NCBI RefSeq assembly: GCF_900155385.1
Contig: NZ_LT699744.1
Location: 792,012 to 856,011 of the forward strand
Length of the DNA: 64,000 bases
Source of the DNA: Vreelandella massiliensis
GTDB lineage: Bacteria > Pseudomonadota > Gammaproteobacteria > Pseudomonadales > Halomonadaceae
Direction of reading: 5' to 3'
The notes beneath the pieces were generated by a model. That model saw nothing but the letters and a program-made list of their open reading frames with translations. It searched no databases and had not been told where the DNA came from. Position 1 is the first letter of the stretch; each line of letters opens with the position of its first letter. This document shows, one piece after another, positions 16,264-25,200 of the stretch. A program made the translations under genes and the position numbers.

Positions 16264-17394
16264 CTACCAGTCGGTTAATTTACCCATGGCGTTGGTGGGG
16301 AGCGCGTCGCCATAGGTGATCGACACGGGCCGCTTGGCGGAGGGCCAATCGCTGATGGCCTTTTCCAGACGCGTCGCCGCCTCATCGCGGTACGCCTCTG
16401 TGGGCACCACGAAGGCCTTCAGACGCGTCTGGCCATGGGATTGAGTGGGCCTGACGGCGCACTGCTGCACTTCCGGCAGCGCTTCCAGTTCGCGCGCGAC
16501 CGCTGACGGGCTGACGTTGACGCCGCCCACCGAGACCACGTCGTCATGCCGGCTGCCCAGCGTAAAGCGTCGCGCATCTTCCCATGCCACATGGTCTGGC
16601 AGGTGGGCTCGTTGAGGGCGTGCGTCGGCGGCGATGAGCGTATCGGATGTCTCTCTTTGCCAGTGGGAGAGCAGGGTATAAGACTCGGCGGGGGCGAATC
16701 GGGTGGCGACGCCGCCGGTTTCCGAACTGCCGTAGATCTCCATCAGCGGCATGCCGCGCGCGGCAAGCGCGCTGGCCACCTCGCCGGGTAGCGGCGCGGT
16801 GGAGCTCACCCCAAGCCCATTCGGGGGCCAACCAGCACGAGCCTTGGCAAGATACGCCCAGCGTGGCGGTACGGTGACGACCACATCGCCTTCATGCAGC
16901 GTGGGTAACGTTTTATCGGCCAACTGTACCTCAAGGCCATTGACAGCGGGGTAGGCCACGCCGAGCATGAAGCCGTAGAGGTGATGCAGTGGCAGCCAAG
17001 CCACGACGCGTTTGGGGGTTACCTGCTCGGCAATACGCTGATGCAGCGCTCGTGCTTCGGCGTCGATATCCGCCCAGCGGTGGTGGCAGGCCTTCCGCTC
17101 GCCGGTGCTGCCCGAGGTGTGAAAGACCAAGCCAGAGGTGTGAGCCACCGCCCGCCCAATCAGTGCCGCCCAGGCGTCGACGCTCTCCTCCATCAACAGA
17201 CGATCTTCCATGCCGGTTTCATGCAGACAAAAAAACTCCGCCACACTGGAGGCTAAATAAAGACGCTCCAGCGAATCGATCGCAGGAGCGTCGGATAGCG
17301 AGGAGAGCGGTACACCCCGGTAATCGCTAAGCTCTGTGGCCAGTAGTGAGTGCAATACGGCGCGAATCAGCGGCGGGGTCATCCATGTAGGCAC
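16264..17394 (-). CDS. p-Coumarate:CoA ligase of the PYP cluster
   Basis: AMP-forming acyl-CoA ligase family protein of 376 aa, well short of the usual 500-550. Visible motifs are the phosphate loop HTSGSTGERK near residue 92, the adenylate-binding EIYGSSETGG near 215, and GGVNVSPSAV near 290 in the C-terminal part. The shortening seems to lie before the phosphate loop and in the C-terminal lid. Position between the PYP gene and tyrosine ammonia-lyase indicates that it activates p-coumarate to its CoA thioester for attachment to the PYP cysteine. GTG 17394 is used, since AAGGA lies 9 nt upstream; ATG 17382 has no such site. Confidence 0.85.
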   Translation of the reverse strand: MPTWMTPPLIRAVLHSLLATELSDYRGVPLSSLSDAPAIDSLERLYLASSVAEFFCLHETGMEDRLLMEESVDAWAALIGRAVAHTSGLVFHTSGSTGERKACHHRWADIDAEARALHQRIAEQVTPKRVVAWLPLHHLYGFMLGVAYPAVNGLEVQLADKTLPTLHEGDVVVTVPPRWAYLAKARAGWPPNGLGVSSTAPLPGEVASALAARGMPLMEIYGSSETGGVATRFAPAESYTLLSHWQRETSDTLIAADARPQRAHLPDHVAWEDARRFTLGSRHDDVVSVGGVNVSPSAVARELEALPEVQQCAVRPTQSHGQTRLKAFVVPTEAYRDEAATRLEKAISDWPSAKRPVSITYGDALPTNAMGKLTDW

Positions 17395-17455
17395 GTACGG
17401 CTTTCCTTCGTTGTGGGCTTTAAAGGGCTATGGGTTTAAAAGGTGTGGGCGAGGT

Positions 17456-17833
17456 TTACAGCCGTTTAACGAAAACCCAATAGGTATCGCCTGAAATCGC
17501 CTTTTTCATATGCACCTTCACCTTGGTGGGCTGCATTTGGTAATCAAACACGTACTCAAACATCGTGTTCAAGTCGCCGCTTTTCACCCCTTCTTTGAAG
17601 CGGCCTTCGAACTCTTTGCCTTGGGTGCACGGCGCGACTTCTTTGAAGAAGTTTTTACCGATCACACTTTTCGGATCGCGTCCGGTAATGCCCCCTTCGG
17701 CGGCGTTGTACTGCAAAATCTTGCCATCCTTATCCAGCTGGATAGCGCCAAAGGCGAGCTCATCCAGCTTTTTGTCATCCATCGAGGCTAAGCTATTTTC
17801 AATGTCGTCGCTGCCAAAACGCACCATCTCCAT
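17456..17833 (-). CDS. pyp: Photoactive yellow protein (blue-light sensor)
   Basis: Cytosolic PAS-fold photoreceptor of exactly 125 aa, the length of the Halorhodospira halophila protein, and recognisably the same sequence through most of its length. All chromophore-pocket residues are in register: Tyr42, Glu46, Thr50, Arg52 and the p-coumaroyl attachment site Cys69 in APCT. It binds p-coumaric acid by a thioester and undergoes a blue-light photocycle. AAGGAG lies 6 nt before the ATG. The two chromophore genes follow on the same strand, and a probable promoter is at 17891-17919. What it signals to is not known in any organism with this classical form; the neighbouring c-di-GMP operon is a candidate by position only. 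Confidence 0.97.
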   Translation of the reverse strand: MEMVRFGSDDIENSLASMDDKKLDELAFGAIQLDKDGKILQYNAAEGGITGRDPKSVIGKNFFKEVAPCTQGKEFEGRFKEGVKSGDLNTMFEYVFDYQMQPTKVKVHMKKAISGDTYWVFVKRL

Positions 17834-17890
17834 GACGGTCTCCTTGTGAAAGCTGCAGGTTGTAGAGGCGGTTAAGTAAGCCTCACGCTT

Positions 17891-17919
17891 AAGTTAGCAG
17901 CGATGAGTTGCGCATGCAA
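17891..17919 (-). promoter_or_regulatory. Probable sigma-70 promoter of pyp operon
   Basis: On the minus strand TTGCAT (17914-17919) and TAACTT (17891-17896) are separated by 17 bp. They lie about 60 nt before the pyp start and its strong Shine-Dalgarno (AAGGAG at 17840-17845). This would let pyp be expressed apart from the large operon upstream. A hairpin GCACC/GGTGC behind that operon (about 17975-17996) lacks a U tract. Confidence 0.45.
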
Positions 17920-17996
17920 TAGTTGTATAGCTTTTGTACGACTATAGGCCGAGCGATCGGCTAACGCTCGATAGGGCACCCTCTTTTCAAGGTGCG

Positions 17997-20900
17997 TCAG
18001 CGTGAAAGCCAGCCGCCTTTCTGACGGCTGTCCAAGGATTTGAGCTCCTTGGCGGCGCGCGTGCTGCTGATACGCTGCGTCGTGAGGTCCCGATAAATAC
18101 GATCGGCCCGGCGCCGGCGGCGAACGGCATCGCCCACATCGAGAAACGCCTCGAGAAATCCCAGCAGGGGTTGCCAGAGTCCGTGATGGGCTGCCACGTC
18201 AGCATCGTCTGTCTTTTCCAGGGCCTTGCGCCTGGCCTCTAGGCGCTTTTCGATTAGCTCGAGTTCCGCCTCGGCTCTCTCCTCCTGTGCCAGGGGGCGC
18301 TCGCGAACCTGCTTGAGCAGCGCCTGCATGTACTCCATTGACAGTACGCCGTACGCCTTGAATTCACTCAGAAACTTGAGGGCCTGGCGAGCCTGGCGCG
18401 AGTCGCCGTGAAGGAGCTTCTCGCCGGCGTGATACAGGCTGTCCCAGGCCTGCCAGCGGTAGACCCAATCAAGCCCGGTGCCCTTGATGTTCTGCATGCC
18501 GATGATGCGATTGGTGTAGCCGGGGGGTGTCCGCTCGGCAACGAGATCCACCAGCGCCTCGCCGCTGACGGTGGGCGAGGGCACTACTTCCAGGCGGCCT
18601 TTGAACCATTGCCACAGAAGTTCCCGGGCATCCTTCTCGAGCGCGCTCTTCTCAAGAGAGGCAGCGGATTGCCGCGAGGCCAGCCGCTGGTCGAGCGCAT
18701 CGAATCCCTTCCACTCCTTGAGAGTGATCCGGTGCTGCTCAAGAACGGCCTTTCTGCACGCCTCGGAGAGCTCTTCCTCGAACGCGGTCAAGCAGGGCGA
18801 GGGGTCGTCCAAGTGGTCGTCGAGCTCACTCTTGTCGGGGGTTACCTCAAGGCCTTCGAGCATCGCCGCGAGTCTGTCGATCACCGCCTCTCGCGAGGTG
18901 GGCACTCGCAGGTGCTGGGCTTGTCGCCGCCAGGTGTCGCGGGGGGAGGCCTCCTCGGTGAACAAAGAGGCGTCGGCGTAGCGACGCTCCCAAGCCCGCT
19001 CGATGTCGTCCATCAGCCCTTCTAGGTTGGTGCCGATGAGAAAGTGCCTATCGGCGCTGATGTCGTTGACCAGGATATCGGCAAAGACACGCGAGCGTGC
19101 TTGGCGGTCGGCACGGTTGTTGATCAGCGTCGTGACCCAGACGCCGGGGTCTTTCTGGGGATCTTGAGTGTCAAAGCCCATGCGGTGCCAGTTACCAAGA
19201 GCACCCAGGCGCTCATTGGCCGACATGCCGTTGGTGAACGTAAGGGTGCGCCCCCGCACCCGGGCGGGCGGGTACTCTTTCAGCGCGCCAAGATCCGGGA
19301 TGACGTGATCGGCCATGGCCTTGAGGGCGAAGAGCGGAGAAAGCCCGAGTGTTTCGGCCAGGCGCACCACCAAGGCAATGTTGGCCGGATGCTCCGCGTA
19401 GGGAAAGCGCGCCAGTATATCTTCGGGCAAGAGCGCGATATTGATCCAGTCGCTGTGAAAGCAGCGCGTGTCAAGCTTACGGCACGTCTGCTCGAGGATG
19501 GGCAGCATCTCTTCTTCGCTGGTGACCAGGGACCCCCGGCGCGGAATAAACTCGGTCATGACCTGCGGGATATCGATGCCGGCGGGACCCTGGATATCTT
19601 CGTGGTCAGGGTAGGTGTTGGTAATGGTGGCGATGTCGTCGCGCATCCACTGCTTTTGCAGTATCTGGACGTAGAAGGCGCGAAGGCCCATGCACTCCCA
19701 CAAAAAGACATCCACGTCGAGCTTTCTTGCCAGCTTGGTGATGGACGCCTGCTCCCAGATGGTGGCCTTGTCGTAGGGGCGAAAGAGCAGCATTTCCTGC
19801 AGCGGCCGGTGGCTTTCGCCGTGGAGTAGCACGGTTTCGCTGCCGGTGCTCTTGGATAGCACCTCAAGGCCGAGCCCGTTGAATAGGGCAGCCTTGAGGC
19901 GCTCGGTTCCCGATTTGCCGCGCGTTCCCCAGCCACCGATCACTAGCGCCAAGCCGTTGCGGGCGCGCCGGGTCGTGGCGTTGGTAACGGCATGGCGCCC
20001 GAGAAAGAGCGCGCCCATGCCACCCAGAAATACCATCAGCTGGCGCAGGCTGTTTTGGTACAGCGAGACGAAGTAGTCGGTATAGCGCTGCCACCACTCC
20101 AGCAACAGTGGCGATAGCCAGGCCAGCGAAAAAAAGCGCGTCACCGCCGGGTCGGCGGGCAGTGCGTGGCCCTCGAAGTCGGTATGGGGACGAAAGCGGA
20201 CCTGAAAGCCGAGGCGCCTGAGTGCTTCGACATAGCCCCTTACCGACATCCCGCGCCCTGGCTCCCAGTTGCGCAGCCTGGCATAGCGCGAAAAGCCGAA
20301 GGTGAGCTTGAGCCTTGCCTTGAGGCGGGCGATGAAACCCTTGGGTGGGGTGATCTCGGTGACGCCCTCGCTGGTGTAGAGGTGCATCGGCTGGGTCGGC
20401 CAGCCCTGGTCGAGGCTTGAAATAAGTTGATCGACCAGCGGCAGGTAAGGGCGCCACCCAGCCTCTTCGGGCATTTGCAGCGGCTCGCCGGGCACCTGAG
20501 TGGCGCTCAGCTCGGCTAGGCGCGCCGAGGGCACTTGCAGAAGTCCGTAGTAGACGCGTCCGAGGGTGTGATACCCCGCCTGGCGCTTGGAGGCGGAAGC
20601 GTGGGTCATCTCGTACCACAGCCGCCAGAGACGAAAGCGAAAGCGCTCCCAGCGCCGCCATGAAAGCCGCCGGCCTTTGACACTCACATCCAGCCCAAAA
20701 CCCTGCTGGGTGAAGAGACCCAGCACCCGCCCCAAGCGATCCGCGTCCACGGCTCGGGGGAGTTTCAGCCGCCGTGTCTTTTTCGCGGGGGTGTTATCCA
20801 GATGGTGCTTGATGTGCTCGTGCAGTGCCCGGGCCTCGGGGTCGGCCAGGCACCAGAGCCGCTCGCGTGCCTGGGCGGCCCAGCGCCGCACCCGAAAGTC

Positions 20901-22160
20901 GAGGGCCTGGGTGTTGAGTCGGGTGAGCACGCCAAGGCCCTCTTCGGCCCAGGTATCGATGTCATCCTGGCGCTCTTGCTCAAGAAGCACGAACGCGATG
21001 GCCGGTATCCCATGGCAGTAAAGGCGCAGGGTGGTCGCGCACGTCTCCTCTCGCGTGTTGCTCTCGAGCAGGCGGCGCACAAGCGGCAGCGTATGCGCAT
21101 GGGCTTTTACCAGGCGGGGCAGGGCGTGTACGGCAAGGTTGCGTACCGCCTGGGCCTCATCCTTGAGTGTCAAATGCTCAAGCAGGCTTTCAAGCGCCTG
21201 AGGCGCCCGGTCTACCAGCAGCTCAATCAGTGCCTGGCGCACCGTGGGGCTGTCGTCACGGCAGGCGCTTTCCAGCAGCGCCGGGGGGATCTTTTCCTGC
21301 GCTGCCAATACCTTGACGGCGTGCTGGCGCACGAAGAAATCGTCGCCCTTGGCCGGGGAGGCAAGGCGCCGCTCAATGATGGTCAGCACTTCTTCATGGC
21401 CCAGAGCGCTGAGCAGGGAGAGCGCCTCGGTTTGCAACCACACCGGCTCGGCATGATCCATCGCCAGGCGGTAGGTACTGCTTAGGGTGGCGTTGCTCAG
21501 GCACGCTTCGTGCGCGCTTTGGGGTAGGGCGCGAATACACGCCGACAGCGCCTTGAAAGCGGCCAGGCGGACGTTGTGATCGCCATCGTGCTCAAGTAGG
21601 CCACTTAGGTGCCGCTCCAGCGCCAACCGCTGCCAACGCTCGAGCACGCGGCTTTCACCGCCTTCCTCGGCCTGGAGGTGGGCGGCACCCAGCACGCCGA
21701 GGCGCTCTAGGCTAACGCTTAGGTGACGCTCGCAGGCGGCATACTGCCTGCGGTAGCGCTCGCTGACCGCATCGGCGCCGAACCAGCGCTTCAAGGCGCG
21801 CCGGTCGCCTTGAAGCTTGAACCCGCTGGCGCCGAGGTCGCGGGCATGGTCGAGTACGTGGGCCTGGATCTCGGCTTCCGAGCGGGCGCGATTCAGACGC
21901 CGCCTAAAGGCTTCCTGTGCCGCCCTGAGCCGTGCCATCTCCCGCTGGCGATCCGTCAGCCAGTCGAGCAGGGTCGCCAGCAGCGTTCTGCGCAGGCTGT
22001 CCTGGTCCCGGCTCGGGGCCCGGCGCTCCTCCTGATGGTAGAAGCGCAGGATGGCGGCTATTTGGTGGCGATGCAGCCGCTGCCAAGTCGCGGAAAGCCC
22101 TTCGGTCAAGACCTCCTCAAGTTGCCCGTTGGCGTTACGCGGCCGCATATTTCTGCCCAA
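17997..22160 (-). CDS. HEAT-repeat protein fused to CapB/PgsB-like amide ligase
   Basis: Large protein of 1387 aa. Residues about 150-450 form helical HEAT-like repeats (RLAAFKALSACIRAL, VRQHAVKVLAAQE, VRNLAVHALPRLV). A hydrophobic segment near 695-725 precedes a full poly-gamma-glutamate synthase-type (Mur ligase-like) domain from about 735. It contains the ATP loop GGWGTRGKSGTERL, then WECMGL, TNTYPDHEDIQGP, FTNGMSANER and NNRADRQAR, each matching the order seen in PgsB/CapB. A charged helical tail of about 350 residues follows. PgsB is about 390 aa alone, so the added parts are unusual. TTG 22160 has GAGG upstream; ATG 22148 is an alternative. It is last in the five-gene operon and probably forms the amide-bond polymerase with the CapC-like protein. 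Confidence 0.82.
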   Translation of the reverse strand: MGRNMRPRNANGQLEEVLTEGLSATWQRLHRHQIAAILRFYHQEERRAPSRDQDSLRRTLLATLLDWLTDRQREMARLRAAQEAFRRRLNRARSEAEIQAHVLDHARDLGASGFKLQGDRRALKRWFGADAVSERYRRQYAACERHLSVSLERLGVLGAAHLQAEEGGESRVLERWQRLALERHLSGLLEHDGDHNVRLAAFKALSACIRALPQSAHEACLSNATLSSTYRLAMDHAEPVWLQTEALSLLSALGHEEVLTIIERRLASPAKGDDFFVRQHAVKVLAAQEKIPPALLESACRDDSPTVRQALIELLVDRAPQALESLLEHLTLKDEAQAVRNLAVHALPRLVKAHAHTLPLVRRLLESNTREETCATTLRLYCHGIPAIAFVLLEQERQDDIDTWAEEGLGVLTRLNTQALDFRVRRWAAQARERLWCLADPEARALHEHIKHHLDNTPAKKTRRLKLPRAVDADRLGRVLGLFTQQGFGLDVSVKGRRLSWRRWERFRFRLWRLWYEMTHASASKRQAGYHTLGRVYYGLLQVPSARLAELSATQVPGEPLQMPEEAGWRPYLPLVDQLISSLDQGWPTQPMHLYTSEGVTEITPPKGFIARLKARLKLTFGFSRYARLRNWEPGRGMSVRGYVEALRRLGFQVRFRPHTDFEGHALPADPAVTRFFSLAWLSPLLLEWWQRYTDYFVSLYQNSLRQLMVFLGGMGALFLGRHAVTNATTRRARNGLALVIGGWGTRGKSGTERLKAALFNGLGLEVLSKSTGSETVLLHGESHRPLQEMLLFRPYDKATIWEQASITKLARKLDVDVFLWECMGLRAFYVQILQKQWMRDDIATITNTYPDHEDIQGPAGIDIPQVMTEFIPRRGSLVTSEEEMLPILEQTCRKLDTRCFHSDWINIALLPEDILARFPYAEHPANIALVVRLAETLGLSPLFALKAMADHVIPDLGALKEYPPARVRGRTLTFTNGMSANERLGALGNWHRMGFDTQDPQKDPGVWVTTLINNRADRQARSRVFADILVNDISADRHFLIGTNLEGLMDDIERAWERRYADASLFTEEASPRDTWRRQAQHLRVPTSREAVIDRLAAMLEGLEVTPDKSELDDHLDDPSPCLTAFEEELSEACRKAVLEQHRITLKEWKGFDALDQRLASRQSAASLEKSALEKDARELLWQWFKGRLEVVPSPTVSGEALVDLVAERTPPGYTNRIIGMQNIKGTGLDWVYRWQAWDSLYHAGEKLLHGDSRQARQALKFLSEFKAYGVLSMEYMQALLKQVRERPLAQEERAEAELELIEKRLEARRKALEKTDDADVAAHHGLWQPLLGFLEAFLDVGDAVRRRRRADRIYRDLTTQRISSTRAAKELKSLDSRQKGGWLSR

Positions 22161-22204
22161 GATGCCTCTTTCGGTTAAATCCCACTGCCTGTGCTGTGCC
22201 CTCT

Positions 22205-25200
22205 TTAATCACGTTGCACCATAAACGTATCGGTAAGCCCCATGGCACTCAGCCGCTGGCGGAGCGTCTCGACGCCTTGCGCATTTGTGCCTACCTGGAC
22301 GCGATAAACGCCACCACCGTCCACCAGACGGGTTGGCGCATCTAGCTTCCGGTCGATTTTTGTTTGCAGCTCAAGCGCGGCGGCTTCTGTGCTCAATGCC
22401 ATGACTTGCAAATAGCGGTCCACGTCATGGGGGATGGCCGTGCCACGGGTTTCCCGAGAGGTCGAGGGTATGGCCACCATGAACGTATCGGCAAAGCCCA
22501 TGGCAGTCAGTTGTTGACGAAGCGCCTCGACGTCTTGCGCATTTGCACCGACCTGGACGCGATAAAAGCCACCGCGGTTCACCAAGCGTGTGGGGGCGCC
22601 GAGTTGGCGATCGAGTCTCTCCCGTAGCGCAAGGGCCGAGGCTTGCGTACTCAACGCCACTACTTGTAGATAGCGATCCACGTCGTGGGAAGCCGGTGGA
22701 GGTGCTGCTCTATCGGCTGTCGTAGCATCGCTAACGTACAGCGGCGTCAGGCGGTTGGTATCAACATGCGAGCGCTGCTGAGCACGGCGCAGGTTCACGA
22801 AGTTCATTTCATCTGGGCGCATGAAGGGGCTCAGGCGCCCCTGATTGTCGTCAAGGGAGAAGTTCAGCTGCCAGCGCGTGGCCTCGCGCTGAATGTCGTA
22901 GCTCACTTCGGCGCCCAAGGCCAGGGCGTTGGAATCCTTGCCCCAGCGCAGCCAGTCGAGGCTCAGGAAAAGATCGGAGCGGTCGAGCGAGCTTTCGCGG
23001 TCATCGTCGGCCAGGTAGTGGCGATAGCGCATGCCAGCTTCGGCGGCAAGCGGGCCGAACAGCTGACCGGCGGCCGCTTCCAGGCGCCAGTGATCCGGCG
23101 ACAGCAGATTGAGATCCTCGTTGCTGACCACCGCCCCCTCGAGATACCAGCGCTGATCCCGCCAGGGCCACCAGGTGAGGCGATCGCCAAGGCTTAGGCT
23201 GCGCCGGTGATCGGCGGTATAGGGCGTGAAGATATCGGGGTCGATGTTGTCCAGGGCTGAGGCGGGCACGCTGTCCAGGCTCAGCCAGTGCTGATCGAGA
23301 ACAAGCTCGGGTTCATGGTCAAGCGTGGGGGAGAGTTCGTACTCTCTTGCCAGCCGTGTTTGCAGCTGTGCCGACCAGAGCCGGTCATCCACCCCGGAAA
23401 TGCTGCCGGGTTGCACCTGGGCTTCTCCGTACAACTGCAGTGTCCAGGGGCGTTGGGCGGGGTAGATATCCAGCCATTGGCGCGCGCCGAACAGCGATTG
23501 GCCACCCTCCAGGTGGCGCAGAAAAAGATCGCTTTGGCTGTAGATAGACGTATCGTTCAAGCCGAGGGGGTGATCAAGACGCTTACGGTAGCGCAACCCG
23601 CCCTCGATGGAGCCTGAATCCTGAACCGAGGTGATGGCATCATCGCTGCCCGCCAGACGCTTGTCGATATGCAGATAGAAGCCTGGGCTACCCGGGGTGG
23701 CCCCCGGTTCCTGGCTGTCGTGGGCCTGCCAGGCCAAGGGGGTGGGGAGCTCGGGCGCCTTTGGACCTTCGGCTGGCGCCGCCAGGGTTTCCTGTCGCGT
23801 TCGAGACGCCAGCGGTGGGCTTTCAGGGGCCTCGCGCAAGGCGTAGAGGCGGTAGTAGCGATCCTTATCCGTGGCCGAAAGCACCAGCGTCTGCAGGCCG
23901 GGCTCAATATAGCGGTAGCGGGGTGGGGTGCCGCCCGGCCGCCACTGCTCGATACGCACCCAGGCCGGGCCTTTGAGCTGAAAGCGCACCGGCTGGCTGG
24001 GCGAGGCAATGTGGTAGAGGCGATCGCTGGCGGCTTCCTCCTCCAGCGGGGAAAGCGGCGCATCGGTGCGCCTGAGCCTGGCGCTGACAAACTGCTGCTG
24101 GGCCGGTTCTTCGAGCCAGAGGCGCAGGGCATGCACGCCTTCATCGAAGGAGAGAGGCAGACGCGCGCGGGGCTCATCGAGGGTTACCCGTCTCGGGGGG
24201 CTATCATCAATCTGCACCATCACCGTGGCGGGAATGCGCCGGTTATAGGGCAGCGCTTTCTGCTCAAGCGCAAGCGTCAATGCAACGGGCTGCGGGTAGT
24301 CGAAGGTCAACCCTCGGGTATCGCGCCCGTGCAGAAAAAAGGCGTCATTGGTCTCGTCAAGCAAGGCCTTGCGCACTCGGCTAAAGGGGGCTTGCCACTG
24401 CTTCTCGAAGGGCAGCGGAAGAACGCCGGCATTCTCAAGACTGGTAGGCTGAAGCTGCCAGCTGAGCCCTTCCAGGGCCTTGTCACGTATGTCCCGCAAC
24501 GCCGGCAGATGCGTATAGGGCTTGGTCAGGCGGGCGATCCTGGCGGCCAATTCGTCATGGCGCTGCGGTTTTTGCTGCATTTCCCAAAGCAGGGTCATCG
24601 CCCGGGCATGGGTCTGCTCGGCATCGGGTACGGGGTCAGCGGGTGAGGGGAGCGGTGTCTCCAGGGCCACGGCATGGCTGCCGGGCGGCCATCCCGGGGG
24701 CTCGACGGGCCGGGCGGGAAAGCGTAAGCCGGCAAGTGAGTGGGCAAGCGCAGGTGTTGCTGCCGGCTCGAGCCCGCCTGCGTCTATCAGCCCATGGGTG
24801 TAGAGGCTTTCGGCAGGCAGCACGGGAAGCGGCACTGCCCGGCAATCGCTGATCAGCCGGTAGTCGGGCCTTTGCCGTGTGTCGCCGGAGGGCGCCTGAA
24901 AGCTGCCCGCAGGCGAGAGCAGGGCGCGCAGTGCCAGCGGCATCACCGGCGGCAGTATGGCCCAGCGGCTTTTGGGTTGCCACTGATCGATCTGAAACAG
25001 GTGAGCATGGGTTTGCGGCTGTAGGCGCAGGCGCTGCAGCCCCGGCGGTATCCGCAGCAGCACGTCATCAGCGATGCTGGTCGTCGGCTGCCCTGCGAGC
25101 GGCGCCAGGTAGGGATTTATCGGCTGGGCAGGCAGCGGGTGCAGACGGCGTTCGCCGGCGATTTCCGCCACCAGCCAGTCCAGGTCCTCCGGGCTATTGT

